A stretch of 64,000 nucleotides of DNA, from contig NZ_NPEA01000004.1 of NCBI RefSeq assembly GCF_002812205.1, positions 389,231-453,230 on the forward strand, given 5' to 3'. Positions 47,462 to 56,704 of the stretch are shown here, one piece after another; position 1 is the stretch's first letter, and each line of letters begins with the position of its first letter. The position numbers were made by a program, and so were the translations under genes. Below the pieces are notes generated by a model, which did no database searches, had not been told where the DNA came from, and worked only from the letters and a program-made list of their open reading frames with translations. Source of the stretch: Leptospira neocaledonica. GTDB taxonomy: Bacteria > Spirochaetota > Leptospiria > Leptospirales > Leptospiraceae.

Positions 47462-48733
47462 TCATTTCTTTTCGAACCTTTTCATCCAATCGAAAAAGTC
47501 CGCTTGCCATAATGCCTGAGCACCCAATTGACAATGCTGCCCGCCGCCGGACGCACGATCATATAGTACTGAAGTGACACTTCTTGCATTCGTTAATTTA
47601 CGTTTAAAGTCTTCTACTTGTTTGATCGGAATGAAATGATCCTCTGTCCCGGCTAGGATTAGAACATCCTGGTTAATTTTTTCCGCCGAGGATTCTAAAG
47701 TATAAGCCCGAAAGGCTTTTAAAGTCTCGCCCGAAGTTTTTGTCTTCATTGTCCATTTCCCATTTTTTACTCCCCAAGAAAAACTAGGAGAAAAAGAGGA
47801 TTTGATCGTAACTAGAAACTCGATTATATTATCGTAATTCTTCTTTTCTAGCCAGAGAATGATCCCAGGAACGGTACGTTCTGCAACTTCTCCAAAATCA
47901 TACAAAACGTCATAAGCAACTACTCCATCAAATCTCTTGTCAAATGCGGCAGCGCGGGGAGCAAGATATCCTCCTAAACTCATACCGACCAAAATTGTTT
48001 TGGGAGGTTTCGTATGTGAGGCCAAAAACGTGTCGAGTACTGCTTTCGTCGGTTTTTCCCATTCAGGAGTAAAACCCAAATTTTGTTTTCGCAAAACGGA
48101 GCCTTGGCCCGGCCCTTCGTACGTAAGCACGCTGAATCCTCTCTCATAAGCTCCGCGAACAAGAACAAAATACAACTCTTCCAAAGTTGAATCGAAACCG
48201 CCTACAAGAACGATCAAAGGTTTATGATCTGCACCGGAAGGTCCAGGGTAATAGATCGCATTTAATTGATATTCTCCGTACGGGACTCGGATCTTTTCGT
48301 ATTTTACTCCGAGAGAATCCAAACCCTTATGAAAAACTTCCACGGATTTATCAAAAGCGGAAGGTCGTTTCTCATCTTCGGGGTCTAGAAAGAATTCTGC
48401 TGTGCGCAGATAGTTATGCGCTCTTAAATATGCCTGGCCTCTGCTCATTGGATCTTGGATCTGATCCGCCCTCTCGAGCACTTGATTACCCAGGTTCTCC
48501 CAGGCAGAAAACCAGGATTGAGGATCTCCTTCTTTGATATTCTTAACCGCTTCTAGAACTTCTCCAGTTTCAGCCCCGTCGCTGCGGGCATCATTTAAGG
48601 CTCTTATGGTTTGAAAATGGTAAGCCTGGTCGTTAAAAAAACGCCCTTTCTCGACTTTACCGCAATTCCAAACAGAAATCGGCAATATCGCAAAAATCAA
48701 AAGATAACTAAAACTTCCCTTTACATATCTCAT
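47462..48733 (-). CDS. Lipoprotein alpha/beta hydrolase
   Basis: The ATG at 48733 is chosen because GGAG lies 7 nt upstream. A signal peptide ends in the lipobox SVWNC. A helical region of about 120 residues precedes the hydrolase fold. Catalytic residues are Ser in VGMSLGGY, Asp in LAGTEDHFIP and His in GGQHCQLG. The lid-plus-hydrolase layout resembles FrsA/DHPON-hydrolase-like esterases. It diverges from a TetR gene with two palindromes between them, so it is the likely regulated target. Confidence 0.82.
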   Translation of the reverse strand: MRYVKGSFSYLLIFAILPISVWNCGKVEKGRFFNDQAYHFQTIRALNDARSDGAETGEVLEAVKNIKEGDPQSWFSAWENLGNQVLERADQIQDPMSRGQAYLRAHNYLRTAEFFLDPEDEKRPSAFDKSVEVFHKGLDSLGVKYEKIRVPYGEYQLNAIYYPGPSGADHKPLIVLVGGFDSTLEELYFVLVRGAYERGFSVLTYEGPGQGSVLRKQNLGFTPEWEKPTKAVLDTFLASHTKPPKTILVGMSLGGYLAPRAAAFDKRFDGVVAYDVLYDFGEVAERTVPGIILWLEKKNYDNIIEFLVTIKSSFSPSFSWGVKNGKWTMKTKTSGETLKAFRAYTLESSAEKINQDVLILAGTEDHFIPIKQVEDFKRKLTNARSVTSVLYDRASGGGQHCQLGAQALWQADFFDWMKRFEKK

Positions 48734-48748
48734 TTGAATTCTCCAAAA

Positions 48749-48765
48749 TATGAACATAGTTCATA
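48749..48765. promoter_or_regulatory. TetR operator candidate 1
   Basis: Perfect 17-bp inverted repeat TATGAACATAGTTCATA, 16 nt upstream of the hydrolase start. Half-site TGAAC with a 3-nt spacer. Confidence 0.65.
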
Positions 48766-48803
48766 TATAAGACGAAAACAAAAATGGAATGTAAATTAAA
48801 ATT

Positions 48804-48816
48804 TGAACCTTGTTCA
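48804..48816. promoter_or_regulatory. TetR operator candidate 2
   Basis: TGAAC-CTT-GTTCA, the same half-site and spacing as the site at 48749. It lies just upstream of the TetR gene, suggesting autoregulation. Confidence 0.6.
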
Positions 48817-48829
48817 TATTTTATAAAAA

Positions 48830-49504
48830 ATGGAAAATGCGCTTGTTTGGCAGATTGATCCTTCCCAAACATTTTTAGAGATGGACCCAAAGAAAAAAAT
48901 AGTCCGAAACCCGGTACAAGATCGTTCTATCGCTCGAAAAGAGAATCTTATAGAAGCGGCCTATAAACTCGTAAAACGGAACGGATACGATGAAACGGGG
49001 ATACGTGACATAGTTGAAGAAGCGGGAGTTTCTATCGGAACATTCTACGCGTACTATAAAGACAAAAACGATATCGCATTAGAAGTGATCCGAAAATACA
49101 GCGAGGAATTTTACGGTAATCTTGCCTCAGAAACTATCGGATCTCTTCCTGAAACTGCGGATATCGTCCAGATCATTTTGGAAATCCTGACTAGGATGAG
49201 AAAATCCGCCTTAAAGAACAAAAAACTACATAAAGAATTTGCAATACTTTATCTTGCAGACCAGGAACTTTCAATTGCTGTAAAAAAAATAGAAAGAGAA
49301 AGGATCGGAAAAGAAGTTTTCAAACTGCTGGAATACTTCGGAAAAAATCTGAAGCTAAGGTCCGAACCGGCTTCTCTTTTGATCGCCCAAAGAGCCATGG
49401 ACGATATCATAACGTATATGGTACTCCAAGGATTCGATATTCCGGATGAAAAGATCTTAGAAGAAACCGCGATTATGATCGGAAAATATTTGGAGCTTTC
49501 ATAA
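48830..49504 (+). CDS. TetR-family repressor of the divergent hydrolase
   Basis: 224 residues. The helix-turn-helix is at about 55-80: IRDIVEEAGVSIGTFYAYYKDKND, typical of TetR. The C-terminal ligand domain is helical. The first 20 residues are unusual, so the Met at 48881 could be the true start. Two identical half-site palindromes in the shared promoter support control of its own gene and the hydrolase lipoprotein gene. The ligand is unknown. Confidence 0.85.
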   Translation: MENALVWQIDPSQTFLEMDPKKKIVRNPVQDRSIARKENLIEAAYKLVKRNGYDETGIRDIVEEAGVSIGTFYAYYKDKNDIALEVIRKYSEEFYGNLASETIGSLPETADIVQIILEILTRMRKSALKNKKLHKEFAILYLADQELSIAVKKIERERIGKEVFKLLEYFGKNLKLRSEPASLLIAQRAMDDIITYMVLQGFDIPDEKILEETAIMIGKYLELS

Positions 49505-49542
49505 TACTAACTCCGCACCTTTCGGATCTTCAGTCCTTAAAT

Positions 49543-50244
49543 TTAAGTCGATTCAATGCTAATCTTTATAACATCCGCCAAATTTCGGAATTCGTCCACG
49601 ATCTTCAGAATATCGAAATCCCGAGGCATCGCGATCGTAAGTTTGATCTGTGCACTTTTAGCTTGATAATCCTGCATAAAAGATTCTGAAACTAATCTTA
49701 ACTTATTTCTTAATAATAATTCCTTAAACCCTTTTCGGTGGAATTTTTTCTGTTTCAGATCCAGGATCAAAACCTTATATTCGTATTTTCCAAAATATCT
49801 CTCTTCCACCAGATCGAATAATACAAGGATGATCAAAGTTGCAACGGTAGTTAGAAATCCGGCAAAGTATAAACCTGCTCCAACAAGTAGACCGATCGCA
49901 GAAACAATCCAGATAGAAGCAGCGGTATTCAACCCCTTCACGGTTAGCCCGAACTTCATGATCGCACCCGCACATAAAAATCCGACTCCGGAAACTACCT
50001 GAGCCGCAATCCTAGAAGGATCTCCACCCACTACGGAATAAAATTCCGGAATAAAAATGGATAATAACATCAAAACCGTAGAAGCAAGACCGATCAGGAT
50101 ATGAGTCCGAAAACCGGCTCCATGATTTTTCCCTTCTCTATTCCACCCTACAGCGCCCGCAAAAAAAATAATCAATCCCACCCGGATACTTACCGTGATG
50201 GTATCGATCGTTTTAGAATCCAAAATGGTTAGAAATTCCTGCAT
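49543..50244 (-). CDS. MgtC/SapB family membrane protein
   Basis: 233 residues. MgtC hallmarks are GLIIFFAGAVGWNRE at about 23-37, GAGFRTHILIGLAS, SGVGFLCAGAIMKFG and TVKGLNTAASIW. Five hydrophobic helices precede a C-terminal ACT-like cytosolic domain (about 155-233). MgtC proteins act in Mg limitation and virulence in other bacteria, often by binding F-ATPase; here the role is inferred. It lies 15 nt after the upstream inositol monophosphatase-like gene, so the two are co-transcribed. Confidence 0.9.
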   Translation of the reverse strand: MQEFLTILDSKTIDTITVSIRVGLIIFFAGAVGWNREGKNHGAGFRTHILIGLASTVLMLLSIFIPEFYSVVGGDPSRIAAQVVSGVGFLCAGAIMKFGLTVKGLNTAASIWIVSAIGLLVGAGLYFAGFLTTVATLIILVLFDLVEERYFGKYEYKVLILDLKQKKFHRKGFKELLLRNKLRLVSESFMQDYQAKSAQIKLTIAMPRDFDILKIVDEFRNLADVIKISIEST

Positions 50245-50259
50245 ATTCCAAGGAATGAT

Positions 50260-51039
50260 CTAAGGTTTAAGTCGGTAAACTTCTTTTAATAAATCTCTGT
50301 CTCTACTTAATAAAGCAGACATGCGGATCCTATCCCATTTCAAAGGATTGCCTATTTTGTCCAAAGCGATCCCTCCTGCTTCTTCCAATGCTAGAACTCC
50401 TGCCGCAAAGTCCCAAATCTTGGCGCCACTCAGATTCATGAATAGATCCGTCTTACCTTCTAATAATTCTAAAAATCCAGCCCCAGTCGCAGCCAAAGCA
50501 CGGGTCGCTAAAGTATTCTTACTTGCGTTTGCAATCCAACGATAGTCCTCATCTTGGAAAGTATTATTGATCTCGAGAGAAAGAACGGAACGATCCAGAC
50601 TTCCTCCTTTTTTCAGAAGAATCTTTTTCTCATTAATAAAAGTCCCGACTCCTCTTTGAGAAATAAGATAAGTATCCAATGCGGGAAAATAAATACATCC
50701 CACTTGAGGAGATCCATTCTCCACATAAGCCAAAATTACGCTGAACTCTTTGATCCCTCTGGAAAATAAAGTGGTGCCGTCTAATTCATCGCATACGATA
50801 AAAGTTTCGGGAAAAGGTTCGTGATTATTCTGTTCTTCCATCACCAACGGAATTCCTGGAAATTCTTTTTTGAGAATTTCTTCCAGAACACGATGAGAAT
50901 CCAAATCAGCTTGGGTCAAAACCTGCATCGGATCTTTCAGATCGAATATAGATTCCTTTCCGAATAACTTTAAGATCTCCGTTCCCGCAGATTTAGATGC
51001 AAATTCAAAAACGGATAAAACTTTAGAAAGATCGGTCAT
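50260..51039 (-). CDS. Inositol monophosphatase family phosphatase
   Basis: 259 residues. Metal sites are Glu68/Glu69 in MEEQN, CDELDGTT at 83-90 (usually DPLDGT; Pro is Glu here) and IWDFAAGVLALEEAGG near the C-terminus. The family removes phosphate from inositol-1-P, 3'-phosphoadenosine phosphate (CysQ) or fructose-1,6-bisphosphate. The exact substrate is not decided by sequence. It is in an operon with the MgtC-like gene. Confidence 0.85.
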   Translation of the reverse strand: MTDLSKVLSVFEFASKSAGTEILKLFGKESIFDLKDPMQVLTQADLDSHRVLEEILKKEFPGIPLVMEEQNNHEPFPETFIVCDELDGTTLFSRGIKEFSVILAYVENGSPQVGCIYFPALDTYLISQRGVGTFINEKKILLKKGGSLDRSVLSLEINNTFQDEDYRWIANASKNTLATRALAATGAGFLELLEGKTDLFMNLSGAKIWDFAAGVLALEEAGGIALDKIGNPLKWDRIRMSALLSRDRDLLKEVYRLKP

Positions 51040-51138
51040 TTTAAAACGGAAAATAAAACATTATAGTTTTATTATATATATCCGGAGGCCAAAATCCATA
51101 TCCCAAATGCACTGCCTTAAGGAAAAGAGGAAACTTGA

Positions 51139-52455
51139 TTAAGGATTCGGATTCTCGCTCTGAGTATTAGGAGCCGGTTCAGAAGTTTCCATATCATCTA
51201 GGATAGAAGGCTTTTTCGGTTTTTTCTTTTTTTCCTTCTCTTCTTTAGGCATAGAAATGGCCCTAACTTGGATATATTTTCCAAACACCCAACCTTGGAC
51301 AGTTTCAGTAAATGCGTCTTTGTATTTAGTGTTTACCAAAACTTTATAGTAAAAGTCTTCGATTCTCTGACCTTCTATCGGAATGATATATGCTACCGAA
51401 TTTTTGCTGATTACTTTTCCAACTTCTCCCGTTTCCAAATCGCGAATTTTAGGAGCTCCAACATAAGGCTCCTTCAGAAGAGGAGTGTTGTCGGAAATAA
51501 TGGTCATATATTTCCCGACGGCTTTTAATTTATATAATCTAGCGCTGATCTCGTTCACAATGTTTTCAGAATCGGAATTGGCATTAAGAATTCTTAATAG
51601 TGCAAAGATCGCGAAAGAATTTTTCTGTTCTGTTAAAGTATCCAGGATCTGGTTTCTGAGATTCGTTTTATCTTTGAAAGAATCTTCCAAAATTTTCATG
51701 GAAGTCCTGGTCTTATGCCTACCCAGAGCTTCGACTGCTGCCTTTTGGAATTCTTCATCTTCAGAATTCAGATAATCTATAAAAATGCGAAGGTCTTCCG
51801 GAACTTGGTAATATCCAAGGCCTAAAAGAGTGGCCTTAACGATTTCCTTATCGTCGGACTTGAGACCTTTTTTTAAGAGAACTTCTCTTGCTCCAGGATC
51901 TAATGTTTTTCCCATTCCCCGGAAGGAAGCAACTCTGATCTCTCTGTCGGAAGACTTAGCGCCTACATAAAAGTAATCTAATGAACTTCTGGAACCTATA
52001 TCCGCGAGTCCTTTATATGCCGCTTGGCGTACCCACTCTCCGTCACGATCAATCATTTGATGAAGGATCTTAACGCCTACTGGGTTTTTCAATCTTCCCA
52101 AAGCCAAGGCAGCCGCTGCTCTGACTCTTGGGATAGGATGGGTTAATCCAAAATTTTTCAATCTGCCGAAATTATGCGTGGCTTCTGCTTCAAAAACCTT
52201 TAATAAACCGGTCTTTAAAAGATCATTATAACGTTTAGATTCAGGATCTAAAACCGGCTTTTTAGGCTTCTTCTTATCGGTTTCTTGTGTATCGGAAGAA
52301 GAAGTATCCTCAGTATCAGAGGAATTGTTCCCTACCTCGGAAGGATTGTTAGTATCTTCGGGAGTTTGAGCCAAAACAGGTGAAAACCAGACTCCGAAGG
52401 AGGCGATCAGTAATAAGCCTGGAAATAAAAATCTGAAATTCAATGGGGCAAACAT
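51139..52455 (-). CDS. Exported HEAT-repeat protein
   Basis: 438 residues. A signal peptide (ending SPVLAQ) is followed by a Ser/Thr/Asp-rich linker (about 31-60). About six HEAT/PBS-lyase-type repeats run from about 95 to 290 (AAAALALGRLKNPVGVKIL, AVEALGRHKTRTSMKIL). A beta-rich SH3-like domain (about 315-400, VISKNSVAYIIPIEG, VQGWVFGKYIQV) and a Lys/Pro tail complete it. It is likely a periplasmic scaffold with a wall-binding SH3 domain. No operon partner is evident. Confidence 0.8.
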   Translation of the reverse strand: MFAPLNFRFLFPGLLLIASFGVWFSPVLAQTPEDTNNPSEVGNNSSDTEDTSSSDTQETDKKKPKKPVLDPESKRYNDLLKTGLLKVFEAEATHNFGRLKNFGLTHPIPRVRAAAALALGRLKNPVGVKILHQMIDRDGEWVRQAAYKGLADIGSRSSLDYFYVGAKSSDREIRVASFRGMGKTLDPGAREVLLKKGLKSDDKEIVKATLLGLGYYQVPEDLRIFIDYLNSEDEEFQKAAVEALGRHKTRTSMKILEDSFKDKTNLRNQILDTLTEQKNSFAIFALLRILNANSDSENIVNEISARLYKLKAVGKYMTIISDNTPLLKEPYVGAPKIRDLETGEVGKVISKNSVAYIIPIEGQRIEDFYYKVLVNTKYKDAFTETVQGWVFGKYIQVRAISMPKEEKEKKKKPKKPSILDDMETSEPAPNTQSENPNP

Positions 52456-52744
52456 TCTTTTAATCGAAAAGCAAGCTTTGGTCCAAGAAACATTTCCCTG
52501 CGCCAGCCTCTATTCTTTTTTTCGACCATCCGTTATCGTGCGTTTACCTTTTTTTGACGCCAAATCAATCATTGCAAGTAATGTAACCTTAAAAGTAATA
52601 ATTTCTTTCCAGAACAGGATACAGATTTGCCATCTATACCTTTATATCTATAGAATTCGATCTTCTCACATTTTTGTCGTCGGAACTGCTTGACTCCCCT
52701 TTTGGAAAATGGTACCGTCTAATTCTTAGAGAAGAGGCAAATTT
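52456..52744. other. Divergent intergenic region with hflX promoter
   Basis: 289 nt between the HEAT-repeat gene and hflX. A short plus-strand frame from 52478 has no support. Near its right end is a promoter-like pair, listed separately. Confidence 0.5.
52690..52718 (+). promoter_or_regulatory. Sigma70-like promoter of hflX
   Basis: TTGACT, 17-nt spacer, TACCGT. The implied transcription start near 52725 leaves only about 20 nt to the proposed ATC start at 52745, agreeing with translation beginning there rather than at GTG 52835. Confidence 0.45.
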
Positions 52745-54460
52745 ATCAGTAAGCTCAGCGGAAACCTTTCCGGACTCAAGTCCAATCAGATCCAAAGACT
52801 CAAAAAACTCTCCGAGCGTAGAATTCGGGAAAACGTGATTATCACGCCCGAAGTTTCCAGAACCCTCACAGAACTTTCCTTCGAAATCAGCAGACAAATA
52901 GGAATCCTAATCGATAGGAACGGATACGTAACTCACGTGATCGTGGGATCGGATAGTTCTATCGATATCCCTTGGCTGGATCGAATCAGAACATCCGAGG
53001 CCAGGTTAAGAGGTCTTCGTTTGGTTCATAGCCATCTGAAAGAAGAAAGTCTGAACCAGGAAGATCTTACCGACTTAGCTTTATTACGTTTAGATTATAT
53101 AACTGCGGTCACAATGGATGAGAAGGGTCTTCCCAGATCCTATTATTCCGCGCACGTAAATCCGGAAGACGAAGAAGGAGAACCTTGGACCGTTCTTCCT
53201 AAAAAGGTTCCGGGACAATTGGAAGAAGGTATACTGGACGAAATTCTGGACATCGAAGGAAGAATGACTAGATATCGTAAGAACCTAAAAGGTGCCCAAA
53301 AAGAAAACAGGGCCTTCTTAGTAGGTGTATATCCTGAAAATAATAGGATACGCCCTCCAGCACAATCTATCGAAGAATTAAAAGAACTCTGCAGAACCGC
53401 AGGAGTTCACGTAGTTGACTCATTCATCCAAAGAAAAAATCGTTTAGATCCTTCTACTGTATTAGGAAAGGGTAAATTAGAAGAGATCGTATTAAAAGCC
53501 ATCCAAAAACAGGTGGAGTTATTAGTATTCGATCTAGAACTTACACCTTCTCAGGCAAAGAAGATCTCAGATTATGCGGATCTGAAAGTTTTAGATAGAA
53601 CTCAATTGATCTTGGATATTTTTGCAAGAAATGCAACAAGCAGAGACGGTAAACTCCAAGTCGAACTCGCCCAGTTAAAATACCTGAAAGGAAGACTTTC
53701 CGAGTTGGATGATAATATGTCCAGGCTCACCGGGGGAATTGGTGGAAGAGGACCTGGAGAAACCAAACTGGAAATCGGAAAACGTAGAGTAGAAGAAAGA
53801 ATTTCCAGATTAGAACAAGAACTTAAATCCTTAAAAAAACGAAGAGAGATCGCGAGAAGAAGACGTAAGAAAAACGAGATCCCTGTCTGTGGTATCGTGG
53901 GTTATACGAACGCGGGAAAATCCACTCTACTGAATGCGATGACAAATTCTTCCGTATTATCCGAAGACAAGTTATTCGCAACCTTGGACCCGACATCCAG
54001 AAGGATACGTTTCCCGGAAGAAAGAGAGATCATAGTCTCCGACACTGTAGGATTTATCCATGATCTTCCTCCGGAACTCTCGAACGCATTCAAAGCGACA
54101 CTCGAGGAGTTGGGAGATTCCGATCTTCTTGTCCATGTAGTCGACGTTTCCAATCCTGACTTTAGACAACAGATGGAAGCAGTTGAAACTATATTAGAAG
54201 ATTTGAATCTATCTGACATCCCAAGAATCCTAGTTTTCAACAAAATAGACGGATTGCCTGAAGAAGCTCGGAATGAACTTCTAAGAGAAGCGGATCTGGA
54301 TACGATCTATGTATCCGCCATCCAAGGTTACGGGTTAAACACTCTATTAAATCGAATAGAAGATAGAATTTACTCGCAAGCCGAGGCAAAACTTTCTAGT
54401 TCTAAACTTTGGGAAGAAGATGAGGAATGGAAAGAGGAAACGGAAAAAACCTACGTTTAA
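52745..54460 (+). CDS. hflX: GTPase HflX
   Basis: HflX binds stalled or hibernating ribosomes and splits them. Visible features are the N-terminal HflX domain, the conserved [14 protein letters not shown] loop, a coiled coil, and a G domain with GYTNAGKST (Lys362 counted from GTG 52835), DTVGFI and NKID. The first common start codon is GTG 52835, but HflX-like sequence (KLSGNLSG and [14 protein letters not shown]) runs in frame back to a stop at 52727. No ATG, GTG or TTG exists there. The best candidate is ATC at 52745, 7 nt after AGAAGAGG. I place the start there with reservation. Confidence 0.9.
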   Translation: MSKLSGNLSGLKSNQIQRLKKLSERRIRENVIITPEVSRTLTELSFEISRQIGILIDRNGYVTHVIVGSDSSIDIPWLDRIRTSEARLRGLRLVHSHLKEESLNQEDLTDLALLRLDYITAVTMDEKGLPRSYYSAHVNPEDEEGEPWTVLPKKVPGQLEEGILDEILDIEGRMTRYRKNLKGAQKENRAFLVGVYPENNRIRPPAQSIEELKELCRTAGVHVVDSFIQRKNRLDPSTVLGKGKLEEIVLKAIQKQVELLVFDLELTPSQAKKISDYADLKVLDRTQLILDIFARNATSRDGKLQVELAQLKYLKGRLSELDDNMSRLTGGIGGRGPGETKLEIGKRRVEERISRLEQELKSLKKRREIARRRRKKNEIPVCGIVGYTNAGKSTLLNAMTNSSVLSEDKLFATLDPTSRRIRFPEEREIIVSDTVGFIHDLPPELSNAFKATLEELGDSDLLVHVVDVSNPDFRQQMEAVETILEDLNLSDIPRILVFNKIDGLPEEARNELLREADLDTIYVSAIQGYGLNTLLNRIEDRIYSQAEAKLSSSKLWEEDEEWKEETEKTYV

Positions 54461-54471
54461 CGTAGGTTTTT
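54445..54471 (+). terminator. Terminator of hflX
   Basis: 11-bp perfect stem AAAAACCTACG/CGTAGGTTTTT with a 5-nt loop that includes the hflX stop codon. Confidence 0.85.
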
Positions 54472-54491
54472 GGGATTTGAAGAAGTGGACC

Positions 54492-54665
54492 TTATACCAG
54501 ACCGGCTAATTTTTCCTGGTCCATAGCCAATCGGATCACGGAATTGATATAAGTTTCCCTATCCGATCTTCCGGTGATATAATCTTGATACACGGATTGC
54601 AAGAGCAAATAAAACATATTCTTTCGGCCCCTAAAAGAATGTTCGGACCGACTTACTCTTCTCAT
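54492..54665 (-). CDS. Small protein of 57 residues, unknown
   Basis: An ATG at 54665 opens a 57-codon frame with a plausible helical protein: basic N-terminus (MRRVSRSEHSFRGRKN), then MFYLLLQSVYQDYITGRSD and SVIRLAMDQEKLAGLV. It fills the gap between the hflX terminator and murB on the opposite strand. An internal ATG 17 codons later is an alternative start. No family was recognised. The ordered amphipathic helices argue for a real gene, with moderate confidence. Confidence 0.5.
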   Translation of the reverse strand: MRRVSRSEHSFRGRKNMFYLLLQSVYQDYITGRSDRETYINSVIRLAMDQEKLAGLV

Positions 54666-54720
54666 AAGCCTTTTTTAGGCCCTAGACTTTTTTCTTGCTC
54701 CTAGATCCGAACGGAGAAAC

Positions 54721-55683
54721 TTGAATAAAGTGGCTATTCTTTCCGAAATACAGATCCGAGAGCTAAAGAATTCCCTAAAAAATTCCGGTCTACCCTACCG
54801 GGAAAATCAGGATTTGAGCGTTCATTGCTCCTTTAAGATCGGAGGGACTTCTCCCCTAATAGCCGAGCCTGAAACCCAGGAACAAATCCTGGAAACTCTT
54901 TCCATTTTCAAAAAACTGGACCTGCCTTGGAAAATTTTAGGAGGCGGCACTAATATTCTCATTTCAGATCATCCGGATGATTTTGTGATCTTAAAACTCT
55001 CCGGAGGATTTAAGGAATACAAAGATTTGGGAGAAGGGTTCTTCCAAGTAGGAGCAGCAACTAATACTACTCCAATCTTCCGCCAAATTTCTCAGAAAGG
55101 ATATACAGGCGCAGAATTTTTGAGCACTATCCCAGGTTGGACTGGAGGAGCAGTTATCCAAAACGCAGGATGTTATGGAGGAGAACTTTTTGACCTTATC
55201 CAAGAAGTAGAATTTTTAAGAAACGGAGAAGTTCTAAAAAGAAAACCTTCCGAAATAGAGCACGGATATAGATTTACCGAATTCTTAAAAAGAAAAGATT
55301 CCATTATTCTTTCCATTCAGATCCAATTAAAGCCGGGAAATTTAGAAGAAATTGAAGCTTCTCTCAAAGAAAAAAGAGACAAACGAAATTCTTCTCAACC
55401 CCAGAACAAAAAAAGTGCCGGTTCCATGTTCAAAAACCCGAAGGTGTTCGACGAGCAAGGAAAAGAGATCAAAGCTTGGCAATTCATAGACAAGGTAGGC
55501 CTAAGAGGTTTACAAATAGGCGGAGCCCAAATTTCTCCTGAACATTGTAATTTTATAGTGAATATCGGAGGAGCAAAGGCTTCCGATGTATATGGACTTG
55601 TAAGTACTGTCCAAGAAAAAGTGGAAAAAGAAACAGGTGTAATATTACAAAGAGAAGTGGAATTCTTCGGTTCCATTCCCTAA
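54721..55683 (+). CDS. murB: UDP-N-acetylenolpyruvoylglucosamine reductase
   Basis: 320 residues. The TTG start has GGAG about 8 nt upstream. The FAD-binding domain shows [12 protein letters not shown] at 72-83 and [29 protein letters not shown] around 128-155. The C-terminal domain has Ser235 in SAGSMFKNP, which protonates the intermediate, and Glu312 in QREVEFFG. It makes UDP-N-acetylmuramate for peptidoglycan. It is monocistronic or shares a transcript with the TetR gene 15 nt downstream. Confidence 0.93.
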   Translation: MNKVAILSEIQIRELKNSLKNSGLPYRENQDLSVHCSFKIGGTSPLIAEPETQEQILETLSIFKKLDLPWKILGGGTNILISDHPDDFVILKLSGGFKEYKDLGEGFFQVGAATNTTPIFRQISQKGYTGAEFLSTIPGWTGGAVIQNAGCYGGELFDLIQEVEFLRNGEVLKRKPSEIEHGYRFTEFLKRKDSIILSIQIQLKPGNLEEIEASLKEKRDKRNSSQPQNKKSAGSMFKNPKVFDEQGKEIKAWQFIDKVGLRGLQIGGAQISPEHCNFIVNIGGAKASDVYGLVSTVQEKVEKETGVILQREVEFFGSIP

Positions 55684-55698
55684 TTCCAGGAAAACCAA

Positions 55699-56280
55699 AT
55701 GCCAGTAGTTCGAGATCCGGAAGATAAAAAAGAAAGAATACTCACCTCTGCCTTAAGGTTATTCACCGAAAAAGGTTTTGAAGCAACTCCTATACCAGAT
55801 CTTGCTAAGGATGCAGGTATAGGCGCTGGAACCATATATCGATATTATAAAAATAAAGAAGAATTGGTAAACGAGCTATATCGTTTTTGGAAAAACAAAC
55901 TAAGAGAAACTCTTGCAGAAAATTATCCGGAAAAAGCAAAATCCAAGGACTTATTCATACATTTATGGAAGGCACTTGCAACCTTCTACCATCGTTATCC
56001 GGAAGCGTTTGAATTTTTAGAATTACACTACCATTCTCCTTATTTAGATCAAGCCAGCAAAAAGGCGACTTCTCAAACAATGGAATTCATTTGCACATTT
56101 TTAGAACAAGCAAAAGCTAGAGGAGATATCAGATCTGATCTTGGCTCTATGGAACTCGTTTCCTTATGCTACGGAAGTTTTGTTGGAATGGTAAAAATGG
56201 CCAAAGGTGGTTATATCCGACTTTCTGCAGAAACTTTGCATGCTTCCGGTTTAACTCTTTGGAAAGCATTGGCCAAATAA
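55699..56280 (+). CDS. TetR-family transcriptional regulator
   Basis: 193 residues. The helix-turn-helix is at about 32-55 (IPDLAKDAGIGAGTIYRYYKNKEELV). The C-terminal domain resembles TetR_C of fatty-acid or envelope-stress type, with a YHSPYLD aromatic cluster. It starts 15 nt after murB. Its last codons GCCAAATAA are also the left end of a 192-bp repeat that recurs at 58831-59022. Confidence 0.85.
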   Translation: MPVVRDPEDKKERILTSALRLFTEKGFEATPIPDLAKDAGIGAGTIYRYYKNKEELVNELYRFWKNKLRETLAENYPEKAKSKDLFIHLWKALATFYHRYPEAFEFLELHYHSPYLDQASKKATSQTMEFICTFLEQAKARGDIRSDLGSMELVSLCYGSFVGMVKMAKGGYIRLSAETLHASGLTLWKALAK

Positions 56281-56462
56281 ACGATTCACTGTTCTGAGAC
56301 TTGTTATTAGAGTTTTGTTTGCCGCCTCCTCGCAGACGCGAGGACCGGGCTGCTCCGGGTTCGGGCAGTCGCCCTCATCCCTTCGCGATATTTAGAATTT
56401 TATTAAATATTTTTTTGTAACGCTTCGGGACTTACGCCCTGTGCATCCCTGGCGGGGTTAGA
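56271..56462. repeat. 192-bp direct repeat, copy 1
   Basis: Begins with GGCCAAAT inside the TetR stop region and ends GTTAGA. It matches 58831-59022 with three mismatches. It is GC-rich with internal hairpins (CTCGCAGACGCGAG) in an AT-rich setting. Confidence 0.85.
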
Positions 56463-56704
56463 TGTCCTTAATTATTCTTTCCTATTTCAGATGCAGCTTG
56501 CTTGAGGATTTCATTTCTTTCAGGGAAAGACTTTACGTAGATTTTGCACTGCATTGGCCAAATCAATATACGAAAACAAAAAGACAATTAGAATATAATA
56601 CTCTATATTTTAACCAAAAGAGTTCATTAATTCTTTTCTCAATATTGAAGGTCGATTAATAATTTTAAATGCAATTTTTATCCACGAATCATTTACGCTT
56701 ATTT
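56463..56704. other. Intergenic remainder after repeat copy 1
   Basis: Part of a 424-nt gap (56281-56704) without a gene, whose first part is the repeat. A 65-codon plus frame here has no domain or ribosome site and is not called. Confidence 0.5.

Noticed and set aside
56462..56659. 65-codon plus-strand frame after the TetR gene
   Set aside because: Starts in the repeat end, has no ribosome site and resembles random AT-rich sequence.
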